A stretch of DNA of 64,000 bases from Rhizobium lentis (GTDB taxonomy: Bacteria; Pseudomonadota; Alphaproteobacteria; Rhizobiales; Rhizobiaceae): the NCBI RefSeq assembly GCF_017352135.1, contig NZ_CP071454.1, positions 4,463,164-4,527,163 on the forward strand, read 5' to 3'. Shown here piece after piece: positions 1 to 7,483 of the stretch. Numbering within the stretch: position 1 is the first letter of the stretch; each line of letters opens with the position of its first letter. The translations under genes and the position numbers were made by a program. A model generated the notes under the pieces. The model was not told where the DNA came from and made no database searches. It was given only the letters and a program-made list of their open reading frames with translations.

Positions 1-160
1 CCCCCACCAGCGCCAGTGCTGCCATCGAAATCATGAAGAAACCGAGCTCCTGGCGAAAGGCCGCTTCTTTCAGCACGCGCAGGAAGCCAGCCCAGGAATA
101 GCTGGCGGCGGCGATGAAATGCCGAAACCCGGTCTCTTTCGTCACCGCAGGCTTCGTCAA
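1..160 (-). CDS. dgkA: Diacylglycerol kinase, N-terminal fragment (runs off left edge)
   Basis: Only the first 53 codons are visible; the rest lies beyond the left edge. The product would be the small inner-membrane diacylglycerol kinase that recycles diacylglycerol to phosphatidate. The visible part carries the family's N-terminal signature: a TGF segment, an AAASYSW motif and EAAFRQE, aligned as in E. coli DgkA, followed by the start of the first membrane helix. The start is TTG at 160, chosen because a GAGGAG ribosome site lies about 8 bases upstream and the family similarity begins within a few residues. It lies downstream of cobT on the same strand with a 136-base gap. Recognition is from memory of the family. 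Confidence 0.82.
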   Translation of the reverse strand, partial: MTKPAVTKETGFRHFIAAASYSWAGFLRVLKEAAFRQELGFFMISMAALALVG

Positions 161-296
161 GACGCGCTCTCCTCTTCCCGTTGCGCCACCGGGGAAAAGC
201 CCCGCCGTCTCCCTTATTGGCCAGCAAATAGGCAATAGCGAATCCGCCGGAGCGGCGCAAGCAAAGCCCGGTGGGTCGACTGCGCCGACCGCAGCC

Positions 297-1313
297 TCAA
301 TGTTTGTTGCTCACACCCGCCTGAGCAAAGGTCGCCATGCCGGAATGACAGGCAGCCGCCGCCTTGACGATGCCGGCGGCGAGCGCCGCCCCGGTGCCTT
401 CGCCGAGCCGCATGCCGAGCGCCAGAAGCGGCGTCTTGCCGAGCATCTCGATCGCACGCAGATGGCCGGGTTCGCTCGAGACGTGGCCAATCAGGCAATG
501 ATCGAGCGCGGAGGGATTGGCAGCTTTCAGGATCGCCGCTGCGGCGGTCGCGACATAGCCGTCGATCAGCACCGGAATACGCTCCATCCGGGCGGCGAGG
601 ATGGCGCCGGCCATCGCCGCGATTTCGCGGCCGCCAAGCCGGCGCATGATCTCCAATGGATCGTCGAGATGGTCGTTATGCAGCGCTACCGCTTTTTCCA
701 CCGCGGCGATCTTGCGCTCCAGCATCTCGCCTTCCGAGCCGGTGCCGGGTCCCACCCAGTCACGCGCCGAACCGCCATAGAGCGCGTAGTTGATCGCGGC
801 CGCAATTGTTGTATTGCCGATGCCCATCTCGCCGATGCAGAGCAGATCGGTGCCGCCGGCGATCGCTTCCATGCCGAAAGCCATGGTCGCGGCGCAGTCA
901 CGTTCGGAAAGCGCGGCCTCCTCGGTGATGTCGCCGGTGGGATAATCCAGCGCCAGATCGAAAACCTTCAGCCCGAGATCGTATGCGACGCAGATCTGGT
1001 TGATCGCCGCCCCACCGGCGGCGAAATTTTCGACCATCTGCTGCGTGACGGCGGGCGGAAAGGGCGTGATGCCCTGCCTGGCAACGCCGTGGTTGCCGGC
1101 GAAGATTGCCACCAGCGGCCGGTTGACGGCAGGTTGGCGGCCCGTCCACGCGGCCAGCCAGAAGGCGATCTCCTCGAGCCGTCCGAGCGCGCCCGGCGGC
1201 TTGGTCAGTTGCGCGTCGCGTTCGCGCGCGGCCACCAGCGCGCGGGCATCCGGCCCCGGCAGGTCGCGGAGCAGGGTACGGAAATCGTCGAACGGCAGGC
1301 CTGAAACGCTCAT
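297..1313 (-). CDS. cobT: Nicotinate-nucleotide--dimethylbenzimidazole phosphoribosyltransferase
   Basis: 338 aa, full length for the family. It transfers phosphoribose from nicotinate mononucleotide to 5,6-dimethylbenzimidazole to give alpha-ribazole phosphate, the lower-ligand branch of cobalamin synthesis; the Pseudomonas denitrificans name is CobU. Visible signatures are the central GGTDLLCIGEMGIGNTT block and the C-terminal GMRLGEGTGAAL block holding the conserved catalytic Glu. The ATG at 1313 (MSVSGLPFDDF) is preferred over the upstream ATG at 1361 because an AGGAA site sits about 10 bases upstream and the extra 16 residues look non-homologous. Divergent from cobS across 138 bp; no riboswitch is visible in that gap. 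Confidence 0.95.
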   Translation of the reverse strand: MSVSGLPFDDFRTLLRDLPGPDARALVAARERDAQLTKPPGALGRLEEIAFWLAAWTGRQPAVNRPLVAIFAGNHGVARQGITPFPPAVTQQMVENFAAGGAAINQICVAYDLGLKVFDLALDYPTGDITEEAALSERDCAATMAFGMEAIAGGTDLLCIGEMGIGNTTIAAAINYALYGGSARDWVGPGTGSEGEMLERKIAAVEKAVALHNDHLDDPLEIMRRLGGREIAAMAGAILAARMERIPVLIDGYVATAAAAILKAANPSALDHCLIGHVSSEPGHLRAIEMLGKTPLLALGMRLGEGTGAALAAGIVKAAAACHSGMATFAQAGVSNKH

Positions 1314-1451
1314 CTGTGCGGTTTTTCCTATGAATCGGCTATTCTTGTTTTTTTCTCGCAAATCAGCTTCTTTGCGATGGCTCTCTCTTAAAGCCGGCGG
1401 ACGAAGCGAACAACATCAAAAGCGCCGCACCCTCCGGCAGAACGAAACAGA

Positions 1452-2234
1452 ATGAAGATCAAGGACTATGCGGTCGATACCGCACGCGCCGTCGCCTTCC
1501 TGAGCCGCCTTCCCATGCCGCCGGCGCTGTTCAAAGGCTATGACGGCAGGCTCGGGCGGCTGGTGCGCGCCTTTCCGCTCGCCGGCCTTGTCATCGGTTT
1601 TGTCCCAGCGCTCGCCCTCGTCATTCTTTCGGGCATGCGCGCCGATCCACTGATGGCAGCGCTTGTCGCGCTTTCCGTTCAGGCTCTTATCACCGGTGCA
1701 CTGCACGAAGATGGCCTGGCCGATACGGCCGACGGCATTGGCGGCGGCACGAACCGCGAACAGAGCCTCGTTATCATGAAGGACAGCCAGATCGGCACCT
1801 ATGGCGCGATCGCGTTGATTCTCTCCTTTGCCATCCGTGCAGCAGCCCTCGCCGCCATCGTCCGCCATTCCTCGCCGCTCGCCGCAGCCCTTGCCGTTGC
1901 CGCCGTCGCAGCGCTCAGCCGCGGCGGCATCGCCTGGCATTGGCAACGGCTGCCGCCGGCAAAGGCCGATGGCGTCGCTGCCTCGACCGGTCAGCCGAAT
2001 GAGGCAGCGATGCATTTTGCGCTCGTCTCCGCGGGTTTCCTCGCAGCGCTTCTGATCTGGCCGGCATTCGGCCTGCGGCCGCTCGTCGCCAGCCTGCTCG
2101 CCACCGGCGTCGCGGGATTTGCCTTCACCGTCGTCATCCGCCGCAAGCTTGCCGGCCACACCGGCGACACACTGGGCGCGACGCAGCAGATTTGCGAAAT
2201 CGCCACCCTTTGCGCACTTGCCACGGCTCTTTGA
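1452..2234 (+). CDS. cobS: Adenosylcobinamide-GDP ribazoletransferase (cobalamin synthase)
   Basis: 260 aa polytopic inner-membrane protein that joins adenosylcobinamide-GDP to alpha-ribazole (or its phosphate), the last assembly step of cobalamin. It is CobV in the P. denitrificans nomenclature and must not be confused with the cobaltochelatase subunit also called CobS. The diagnostic acidic motif [15 protein letters not shown] lies near residue 85-100, and several hydrophobic helices follow. Divergently paired with cobT, whose product supplies the ribazole substrate. Start ATG at 1452 with [21 protein letters not shown], the usual beginning of rhizobial homologues. Confidence 0.94.
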   Translation: MKIKDYAVDTARAVAFLSRLPMPPALFKGYDGRLGRLVRAFPLAGLVIGFVPALALVILSGMRADPLMAALVALSVQALITGALHEDGLADTADGIGGGTNREQSLVIMKDSQIGTYGAIALILSFAIRAAALAAIVRHSSPLAAALAVAAVAALSRGGIAWHWQRLPPAKADGVAASTGQPNEAAMHFALVSAGFLAALLIWPAFGLRPLVASLLATGVAGFAFTVVIRRKLAGHTGDTLGATQQICEIATLCALATAL

Positions 2235-2252
2235 AACGCCGATATATCCTCC

Positions 2253-2468
2253 ATGCAAACACCCTGCATTCATGTCTGCACGATGGTTTCAGCCACCGGA
2301 TTTTGCGCCGGTTGCGGCCGCACTCTTCAGGAAATCGGTGGCTGGATGAACTATACCGACGCCGAGCGGCGCGGGATCATGGCGCAGCTGCCGGCAAGGC
2401 TCGCCACCGCCGGCACGAAGAGCCAGATAAAAATGCGTCTCTCCGAGCTGCCGGAGCGGCCTCTATGA
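2253..2468 (+). CDS. DUF1289 family small cysteine-rich protein
   Basis: 71 aa. The N-terminus has the Cys pattern of DUF1289 proteins: CIHVC followed by GFCAGCGRT, then a conserved GW-M segment (EIGGWMNYTDAERRGIM). Function is unknown; the four Cys could bind a metal or Fe-S cluster (inference). It starts 18 bp after cobS, and its stop codon overlaps the start of the next gene in an ATGA (2465-2468), so the three genes are probably co-transcribed and the last two translationally coupled. Confidence 0.85.
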   Translation: MQTPCIHVCTMVSATGFCAGCGRTLQEIGGWMNYTDAERRGIMAQLPARLATAGTKSQIKMRLSELPERPL

Positions 2469-3166
2469 TCCGTTTCACCGCCTTTCTCGCCGTGATCGGC
2501 ATCGGCCTGGCCGTGCTGATCCTCAACCACGACAGCGGCCGCATTCTCGGCCTGCAAAGCGACGATTTCGGCCGCGTTGTCTATCTGCTGCCGATCGCGC
2601 TGATGCTGTCAGCCGGGATTTGGGCAAGCCGGCGCAGCGCCGGTGAAACCATGCGCCAGATGATGATCTGGCTGGTCATCATCCTGGGGCTTGTGACCGT
2701 CTATCTCTATCGCCAGGAAGCGCTTGGGGTCGGCAACCGGGTGCTCGCCGGCCTTGTTCCCGGCCGTGCCGTCATCGTCACGACGAGCGAGGGTGGCGCG
2801 GAAATCATCCTGCACAAGCTGTTGAACGGCCATTTCGAAGCCGACGTCAGTGTCAATGGCCGAACGGTCGAGATGCTCGTCGATACCGGCTCCAGCATGG
2901 TGGCGCTCTCGCACGAGGATGCCGAACGCATCGGCATCGATCTCACTGGCCTCACCTATTCGATGACGGTCATGACCGCCAACGGCCGCAGCCGCGCAGC
3001 CCCCATCACGCTCGACCAGGTGGCGATCGGGCCGATCGTCCGCAACAATGTCGCAGCCAGCGTCGCCGAGGACGGCCGGCTCGACCAGAGCCTGCTCGGC
3101 ATGAGCTTCCTGGAAACACTGGGCTCGCTGCAGATGCAAACCGACGAACTGCGCATGCGGGATTGA
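2465..3166 (+). CDS. Membrane-anchored retropepsin-like aspartic protease (TIGR02281 type)
   Basis: 233 aa. Three hydrophobic segments occupy roughly residues 1-20, 38-56 and 63-82, followed by a periplasmic-type domain. That domain contains the single-copy aspartic protease signature LVDTGSSMVALS near residue 140 and a second conserved DQSLLGMSFL block near 212, as in the clan AA TIGR02281 family, which would act as a dimer. The ATG overlaps the DUF1289 stop codon; the upstream in-frame extension from 2192 has no support. Substrate unknown. The gene converges with the MFS gene, leaving only 14 bp between them. Confidence 0.87.
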   Translation: MIRFTAFLAVIGIGLAVLILNHDSGRILGLQSDDFGRVVYLLPIALMLSAGIWASRRSAGETMRQMMIWLVIILGLVTVYLYRQEALGVGNRVLAGLVPGRAVIVTTSEGGAEIILHKLLNGHFEADVSVNGRTVEMLVDTGSSMVALSHEDAERIGIDLTGLTYSMTVMTANGRSRAAPITLDQVAIGPIVRNNVAASVAEDGRLDQSLLGMSFLETLGSLQMQTDELRMRD

Positions 3167-3180
3167 GCCGGCAGACCAGA

Positions 3181-4476
3181 TCATCCCCCCGATCCGCTTT
3201 CGGCAGGCTCTCCATCGGGAACGCGTCTTGCAGCTTGCCGATCGACAAAAGCTGCGAAAAGCGCTGCCGACAAGGCAAGCGAAGCCGATGTCAGCAACAT
3301 CGCGAACAACGTCGGAACAGTGCCTGCCTCCCGAAGAAACAGCCCAGCGATCGAAGCGATCAGTGCCCCGCCGGCAATCGACATCGCTGCGGCAAAGCCG
3401 GCCGCGGTGCCTGCGAGATTGGCGCGAACCGACATCACGCCCAGATTGGCGGCGGGAAAGGTCAAGCCATTGCCGATGCCGATGAAGACACAGGGTCCGA
3501 AAAATGCCAGGACATGCGTCACGCCTGTGATCGACAGGGTCAGTCCCAACAACAGACCTATGCATGTCGACAAACGCGCAATGACGAGCGTGGTGCTCAG
3601 GGATTTGCCCGCCAATCGGGCAGCGAGAAAACTGCCCAGAATAAACCCCGCGGGAACCATTCCCATGAAGAGGCCCAGTTTCGCACTCGACCCGCCGAGC
3701 GACGAACCGACAGCCAAGGATGCGCCTCCGAGAAAGATATAGAGAGTGCCGGTGGAGCACGCCATGCACAGCGTATACGCCCAGAACCGCGGCGAACCGA
3801 GAAGCTGCCGATAAGAGGCAAAATAATTGCCTCCCGGCCTCGACGCGAGCCCGGCGGTTTCCTTCAGCTCGCGCATGGAAATGGCGAGGATGGCTGCGCC
3901 GAGCAGCGCAAGAGCGACGAAGATCGCCCGCCATCCGAACATCTCGTCCAGAACGCCACCGAAGGTGGGCCCCAGCATCGGCGCGATGGCCCATCCCATG
4001 GCTGCGTAACCAATCCTGTTGGCGGCTTGGCGTTCGCCCGCCGTCTCCTTGATAACGACGAGGGCGACGCAGAAGCAGGCCGCGATGGAGGCTTGCATCA
4101 CGCGACACAGCAGGAAGACGCCGATATTGGGAGCGAGGGCACAGCCGATGGAGGCGATGATGAAAATCGATACGGCGATCAGCGCAACGGGCCGACGCCC
4201 ATAACGATCCGACATCGCGCCGGCGATGATTTCCGTCAGCGCATTGATGATCGCGTAGCCAGCAATCGAAAGATTGACGAGCGCGAAATCGACCTGGAAC
4301 GTGGCTGCGATGTTTGGCAGCGCCGGCAGATATATATTGACCGGCAATACGGAGAGCGCCGTCAGCAGAAGAAGGACCGTGCGCCTGGGCGCTGCGATCG
4401 GGGCTGCAGTCGCTTTTCCGGTGAGGCTGCTGGGAGAACTCTGGATGGAATCGTCGCGTGCCATGGTCTTGCCCAT
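3181..4476 (-). CDS. MFS multidrug efflux transporter, Bcr/CflA type
   Basis: About 431 aa with 12 predicted membrane helices. The motif-A segment GAMSDRYGRRPVALIAV lies in the loop after helix 2, and NIYLPALPNIA sits at the end of helix 1, as in the Bcr/CflA drug-H+ antiporter subfamily (bicyclomycin, chloramphenicol and similar compounds in known members). ATG at 4476 or 4464 are both possible; neither has a strong ribosome site, and the in-frame start at 4524 would place translation inside the attenuator's downstream region. The 5' leader carries a short hydrophobic leader peptide and competing hairpins (4534-4647), suggesting control by ribosome stalling. Substrate cannot be told from sequence. 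Confidence 0.85.
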   Translation of the reverse strand: MGKTMARDDSIQSSPSSLTGKATAAPIAAPRRTVLLLLTALSVLPVNIYLPALPNIAATFQVDFALVNLSIAGYAIINALTEIIAGAMSDRYGRRPVALIAVSIFIIASIGCALAPNIGVFLLCRVMQASIAACFCVALVVIKETAGERQAANRIGYAAMGWAIAPMLGPTFGGVLDEMFGWRAIFVALALLGAAILAISMRELKETAGLASRPGGNYFASYRQLLGSPRFWAYTLCMACSTGTLYIFLGGASLAVGSSLGGSSAKLGLFMGMVPAGFILGSFLAARLAGKSLSTTLVIARLSTCIGLLLGLTLSITGVTHVLAFFGPCVFIGIGNGLTFPAANLGVMSVRANLAGTAAGFAAAMSIAGGALIASIAGLFLREAGTVPTLFAMLLTSASLALSAALFAAFVDRQAARRVPDGEPAESGSGG

Positions 4477-4533
4477 CTTTTCAGCGAGATTTTTTCGGGA
4501 AATCCGACGAGGCGAAGCGCACATTCAGGGCAC

Positions 4534-4612
4534 AAAAAAAGCCCCGTCAGGAGCTAGATTTTATTGCGCATGGGGCTGATCGCCGGATAGTTACACCATC
4601 CTGCCCATGCGC
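4534..4612 (-). promoter_or_regulatory. Candidate transcription attenuator upstream of the MFS pump
   Basis: On the minus strand the leader has three interacting segments. Segment 2 (4604-4612), at the end of the leader ORF, reads GCGCATGGG and is perfectly complementary to CCCATGCGC at 4566-4574 (segment 3). Segment 3 overlaps AGCCCC (4572-4577), which pairs with GGGGCT (4540-4545) followed by a run of seven T (4534-4540), an intrinsic terminator. The two pairings exclude each other, the layout of leader-peptide attenuation. Seen in sequence; the regulatory behaviour is inferred. Confidence 0.6.
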
Positions 4613-4647
4613 CCTATCACCACGACAAGAACCATTGCGATCTTCAT
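4591..4647 (-). CDS. 18-residue leader peptide of the MFS attenuator
   Basis: ATG at 4647 to TAA at 4591 encodes MKIAMVLVVVIGRMGRMV, rich in Val, Ile, Leu and Met. Its 3' end overlaps the antiterminator segment at 4604-4612, so a ribosome stalled in the VLVVVIG stretch would leave that segment free to pair, while one reaching the stop would cover it. A branched-chain-amino-acid attenuator would look like this, but the downstream gene is a drug pump, so stalling by a translation inhibitor is an alternative. A TTGACG hexamer at 4679-4684 with a 17-base spacer puts the predicted transcript start very near the ATG, so the peptide may be leaderless. Confidence 0.5.
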   Translation of the reverse strand: MKIAMVLVVVIGRMGRMV

Positions 4648-4655
4648 GACCGTTA

Positions 4656-4684
4656 CAGCTAAAGAGAAATTAGCACTCCGTCAA
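4656..4684 (-). promoter_or_regulatory. Predicted promoter of leader peptide and MFS gene
   Basis: TTGACG (4684-4679) fits a -35 element well. At 17 bases' distance TAGCTG (4661-4656) is a weak -10. Transcription would begin within a few bases of the leader peptide ATG. Only consensus matching supports this. Confidence 0.35.
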
Positions 4685-4816
4685 CGCGCGTTCTAGCTGC
4701 AACGCGCGCCGATCGGCGTTGTCCTTCGGCGAAACCCCGACGGCAACACGCTCACTACGCGAGAAGCACGTGGCCTATCTCCGGTCGTTGCCGTATAACC
4801 AGCGGGATCGCGGTGC

Positions 4817-5205
4817 CTACGTCCGCCGCGCCGGACAAGATCTCGAACGCCGACCGGTGAAATCGATCCGCGATCGATAGTTCCGGAAGGAGCAGGGATC
4901 CGGCGAACAGGAAATACTCAAGTCACCATGCGCTTGTGAGCCCGAATACACGGTGATTTCAAGATCGATGTCGCCATCGTCATATGTGGCGAGACTGCAG
5001 GGACTGTTCGGAAGACATGACACCTGCGCGGCGAATGGCTCCTTTCCGTCCAGTACCACGGCAAAGGTAACCTTGATGGGATGGGCAGCCTCCCTGGCAG
5101 ACTTGGCTGTGGGGCTACGCAACAGATGGATGCGATTGCAAAAACCCCGAATACATTGCTGCTCAGCAGCCAATTGCCCCCTGACCGATGAATCTTGCTG
5201 GGCAA
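4817..5205 (-). pseudogene. Possible decayed gene for a small secreted Cys-rich protein
   Basis: No intact gene is convincing here, but two minus-strand frames look like pieces of one. In one frame a hydrophobic signal-like stretch (LLSSNVFGVFAIASICC) ends near 5110. In another, KVTFAVVLDGKEPFAAQVSC continues into a segment with paired cysteines (CLPNSPC, CSPDPC) and a regular beta-strand-like pattern, ending at 4817. Joining them needs one frameshift near 5090. The second frame has no ATG start of its own. Not recognised as a named family. The rest of 4685-5243 shows nothing else convincing. Confidence 0.3.
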
Positions 5206-5243
5206 TCTTGATGTTGAAATTGGGGCGCTTCTTCAGGGCCGGA

Positions 5244-6005
5244 TCAATTGCGCAGCCGGTAGCCGGTTTTGAAGATCCAGCCGAGCGTTCCCAGGCAGAT
5301 CGCCAGGAAGCCTGTGATCATCGCCAGACTGATGACCGGATTGACGTCGGCGATCCCGTAAAAGCTCCAGCGGAAACCGCTGACGAGATAGAGCACCGGG
5401 TTGAGATGGCTGACCGCCTGCCAGAAGGGCGGCAGCATGCTGACAGAATAGAAACTGCCGCCAAGGAAGGTCAGCGGCGGCACGACCAGCATGGGAATGA
5501 GGTTAAGCTGCTCGAAATTGCCGGCCCAGATGCCGATCATGAAACCGAACAGACTGAACGTGATCGCCGTCAGCAGGAAAAACAGGATCATCATCAAAGG
5601 ATGCTCGATCCTGACGTCGACGAAAAGAGTGGCCGTCAAGAGGATGATGAAGCCGATGATCATCCCTTTAGTCGCCGCCGCGCCCACATAGCCGAGCAGG
5701 ATCTCTGCCATCGCCACAGGCGCCGACAGCACCTCGTAGATCGTGCCGGTGAATTTCGGAAAATAGATACCGAAGGAGCCGTTGCTGATGCATTGACCGA
5801 GCAGTGTCAGCATAATCAGGCCGGGCGTGATGAAGGCGCCGTAGGACACGCCGCCAACCTCCTCGATGCGCGAACCGATTGCAGCACCGAAGACGATGAA
5901 ATAGAGCGAGGTCGAGATGACGGGCGAGATGACGCTCTGCAGCAGCGTGCGGCGCGTGCGCGCCATCTCGAAAAAATAGATCGATTTGACCGCCTCGAAA
6001 TTCAT
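5244..6005 (-). CDS. ABC-2 type transporter permease (YadH-like)
   Basis: 253 aa with six predicted membrane helices and the ABC-2 family layout: an N-terminal [17 protein letters not shown] amphipathic segment, then a conserved [21 protein letters not shown] block (about residues 176-196) before the last helices. It forms the membrane half of an exporter with the ATPase encoded just upstream; the two genes overlap by four bases (ATGA, 6002-6005), so expression is coupled. The exported substrate is unknown. The closest remembered relatives are YadG/YadH-type exporters. Confidence 0.9.
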   Translation of the reverse strand: MNFEAVKSIYFFEMARTRRTLLQSVISPVISTSLYFIVFGAAIGSRIEEVGGVSYGAFITPGLIMLTLLGQCISNGSFGIYFPKFTGTIYEVLSAPVAMAEILLGYVGAAATKGMIIGFIILLTATLFVDVRIEHPLMMILFFLLTAITFSLFGFMIGIWAGNFEQLNLIPMLVVPPLTFLGGSFYSVSMLPPFWQAVSHLNPVLYLVSGFRWSFYGIADVNPVISLAMITGFLAICLGTLGWIFKTGYRLRN

Positions 6006-6928
6006 TTCCCCGCTCCCACCAACGCCACGAAAATATCTTCAAGGGAGCTCTGTCGGGTCGAGAGATCCTTGAAGTGGATATTGTTTTCACCGAGCCGGGT
6101 CAGCAGGGCCGCGATACTTTCCTGCTCTTTGCTAGCATCGAAATCATAGGTCAGCCGATTGCCGCCCCCTTCCAGCGTCAGTCCGTTGCCGGCAAAACAG
6201 TTCGGCAGCCGCTCGAGCGGTTCGGCGAGATCGAGGATGAGCTGCTTGCGGCCGAGCTTGGCCATCAGCGCCGCCTTGTCCTCGATGAGCAGCAGCTTGC
6301 CGCCGTTGATGACGCCGACGCGGTCGGCGATCTCCTCGGCCTCTTCGATATAATGGGTGGTGAGAATGATTGTGACACCCGAAGCCCGGAGCTCTTCAAC
6401 GACATGCCACATATCCTTGCGCAGCGTCACGTCGACGCCGGCGGTCGGCTCGTCGAGGAAAAGAATATCAGGCTCATGGGAGAGCGCCTTGGCGATCAGC
6501 ACCCGTCGCTTCATGCCGCCGGAGAGCTGGCGCAGCATATTGTCCTTCTTGTCCCAAAGAGAGAGCGCCCGCAGCACCTTCTCGATATGGGCCGGATTGG
6601 CCTTCTTACCATGCAGCCCGCGCGAAAAGCTCACCGTGTTGAATACCGTTTCGAACTGATCGGTTGTCAGCTCCTGCGGCACCAGCCCGATCATCGAGCG
6701 TGTCGCGCGGAAATCCTTCACAACATCGTGGCCGGCGACCAGTACCTGGCCGCCGCTCGGATTGGCAATGCCGCAGATGATCGAGATCAGCGTCGTCTTG
6801 CCCGCGCCGTTCGGCCCGAGCAGCGCCAGGATCTCGCCCTTTTCGACAGTGAGATCGATGCCCTTCAGGGCCTCAAAGCCGTTGGCGTAAGTCTTTGTGA
6901 GATTCTGAACGGAAATGATCGGGGCCAT
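6002..6928 (-). CDS. ABC-2 type exporter ATP-binding protein (YadG-like)
   Basis: 308 aa. Walker A is GPNGAGKTT near residue 40, the signature is LSGGMKRR, Walker B is [12 protein letters not shown] and the switch His lies in TTHYIEEAE. An accessory C-terminal region of about 80 residues follows, as in drug/antibiotic-type ABC-2 ATPases. ATG at 6928 ([14 protein letters not shown]) is chosen because the domain starts there; the ORF could extend to 7075 but the added 49 residues are not domain-like. A TATATAG stretch near 6967-6974 could be the -10 of its promoter. Confidence 0.92.
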   Translation of the reverse strand: MAPIISVQNLTKTYANGFEALKGIDLTVEKGEILALLGPNGAGKTTLISIICGIANPSGGQVLVAGHDVVKDFRATRSMIGLVPQELTTDQFETVFNTVSFSRGLHGKKANPAHIEKVLRALSLWDKKDNMLRQLSGGMKRRVLIAKALSHEPDILFLDEPTAGVDVTLRKDMWHVVEELRASGVTIILTTHYIEEAEEIADRVGVINGGKLLLIEDKAALMAKLGRKQLILDLAEPLERLPNCFAGNGLTLEGGGNRLTYDFDASKEQESIAALLTRLGENNIHFKDLSTRQSSLEDIFVALVGAGK

Positions 6929-7276
6929 GCAGGACTCTTGCAGTTTCGGAAGGTATTTCGGCCCGCTATATAGTTCGTCAGCAGCCCTTTGACATCCTTC
7001 GGGAACGTGAACACTGCATTCACGCAGCACCAACACCGTTGCAATGGCAGAGACGTCACTGGGCGGTGATACCATCTAAATAGCCGGCTTTCGGCTATCG
7101 CCGCGACAACGAAGCTTGTGACGAAAAGAAAGGCGACGGCCGGCGTGCAATGTCATCATCCGGTGATATTCATGCCGGATAAGAGAGCCGAGGCAAGCAC
7201 CGGCATCCGCCCCGCCGCCCATTCCTTTGCGGAGCCGTCTTCCGGCGTTCTCGTTGCGCCCTTTTCCGCTGCCTCG

Positions 7277-7382
7277 GCATGTAATGAAAGTTATTGTCAG
7301 TCACCAAGTCCTTGGAACCGGCCAGTATCCCCTGTTCAGCCGCGTTCGTCTTAGCCGGCGCCTCTGCGCCGGCTTTTCTTTT
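7277..7382 (+). ncRNA. Candidate small RNA ending at an orphan terminator
   Basis: The 555-base gap 6929-7483 holds no convincing gene, but the plus strand carries a strong intrinsic terminator (7354-7382) although both flanking genes are on the minus strand. A transcript starting near 7280 would be about 100 nt; a loose TGTAAT -10-like element lies at 7269-7274. The 5' boundary is a guess and no known sRNA family was recognised. Confidence 0.3.
7354..7382 (+). terminator. Strong intrinsic terminator with no upstream plus-strand gene
   Basis: GCCGGCGC (7354-7361), loop CTCT, GCGCCGGC (7366-7373), followed by TTTTCTTTT. The stem is a perfect 8 bp. The T-run exists only in the plus direction, so it would end a plus-strand transcript. 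Confidence 0.75.
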
Positions 7383-7420
7383 GCGTAGCTTCAGCGACAT
7401 GGCACACCGATCAGCCCTTT

Positions 7421-7451
7421 TCCTGAGGTGCCTTGCAGCGGCCTCGAAGGA
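7421..7451. repeat. Short palindromic intergenic repeat (copy 1)
   Basis: TCCTGAGG at the left and CCTCGAAGGA at the right form an imperfect inverted repeat. A similar unit occurs at 21169-21215. This kind of element recurs between genes in rhizobia (general knowledge; the name is not certain). Confidence 0.45.
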
Positions 7452-7483
7452 CGAGGGCGGGTAGAGGCATCAAATGCTACTCC

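Noticed and set aside
2609..4108. 499-codon minus-strand open frame
   Set aside because: Spans the aspartic protease gene (other strand) and the MFS gene (other frame), with no domain-like sequence.
7118..7400. Two overlapping 76-78 codon open frames, one on each strand
   Set aside because: No similarity, poor starts, and the plus-strand terminator lies over them; a small RNA is a better reading.
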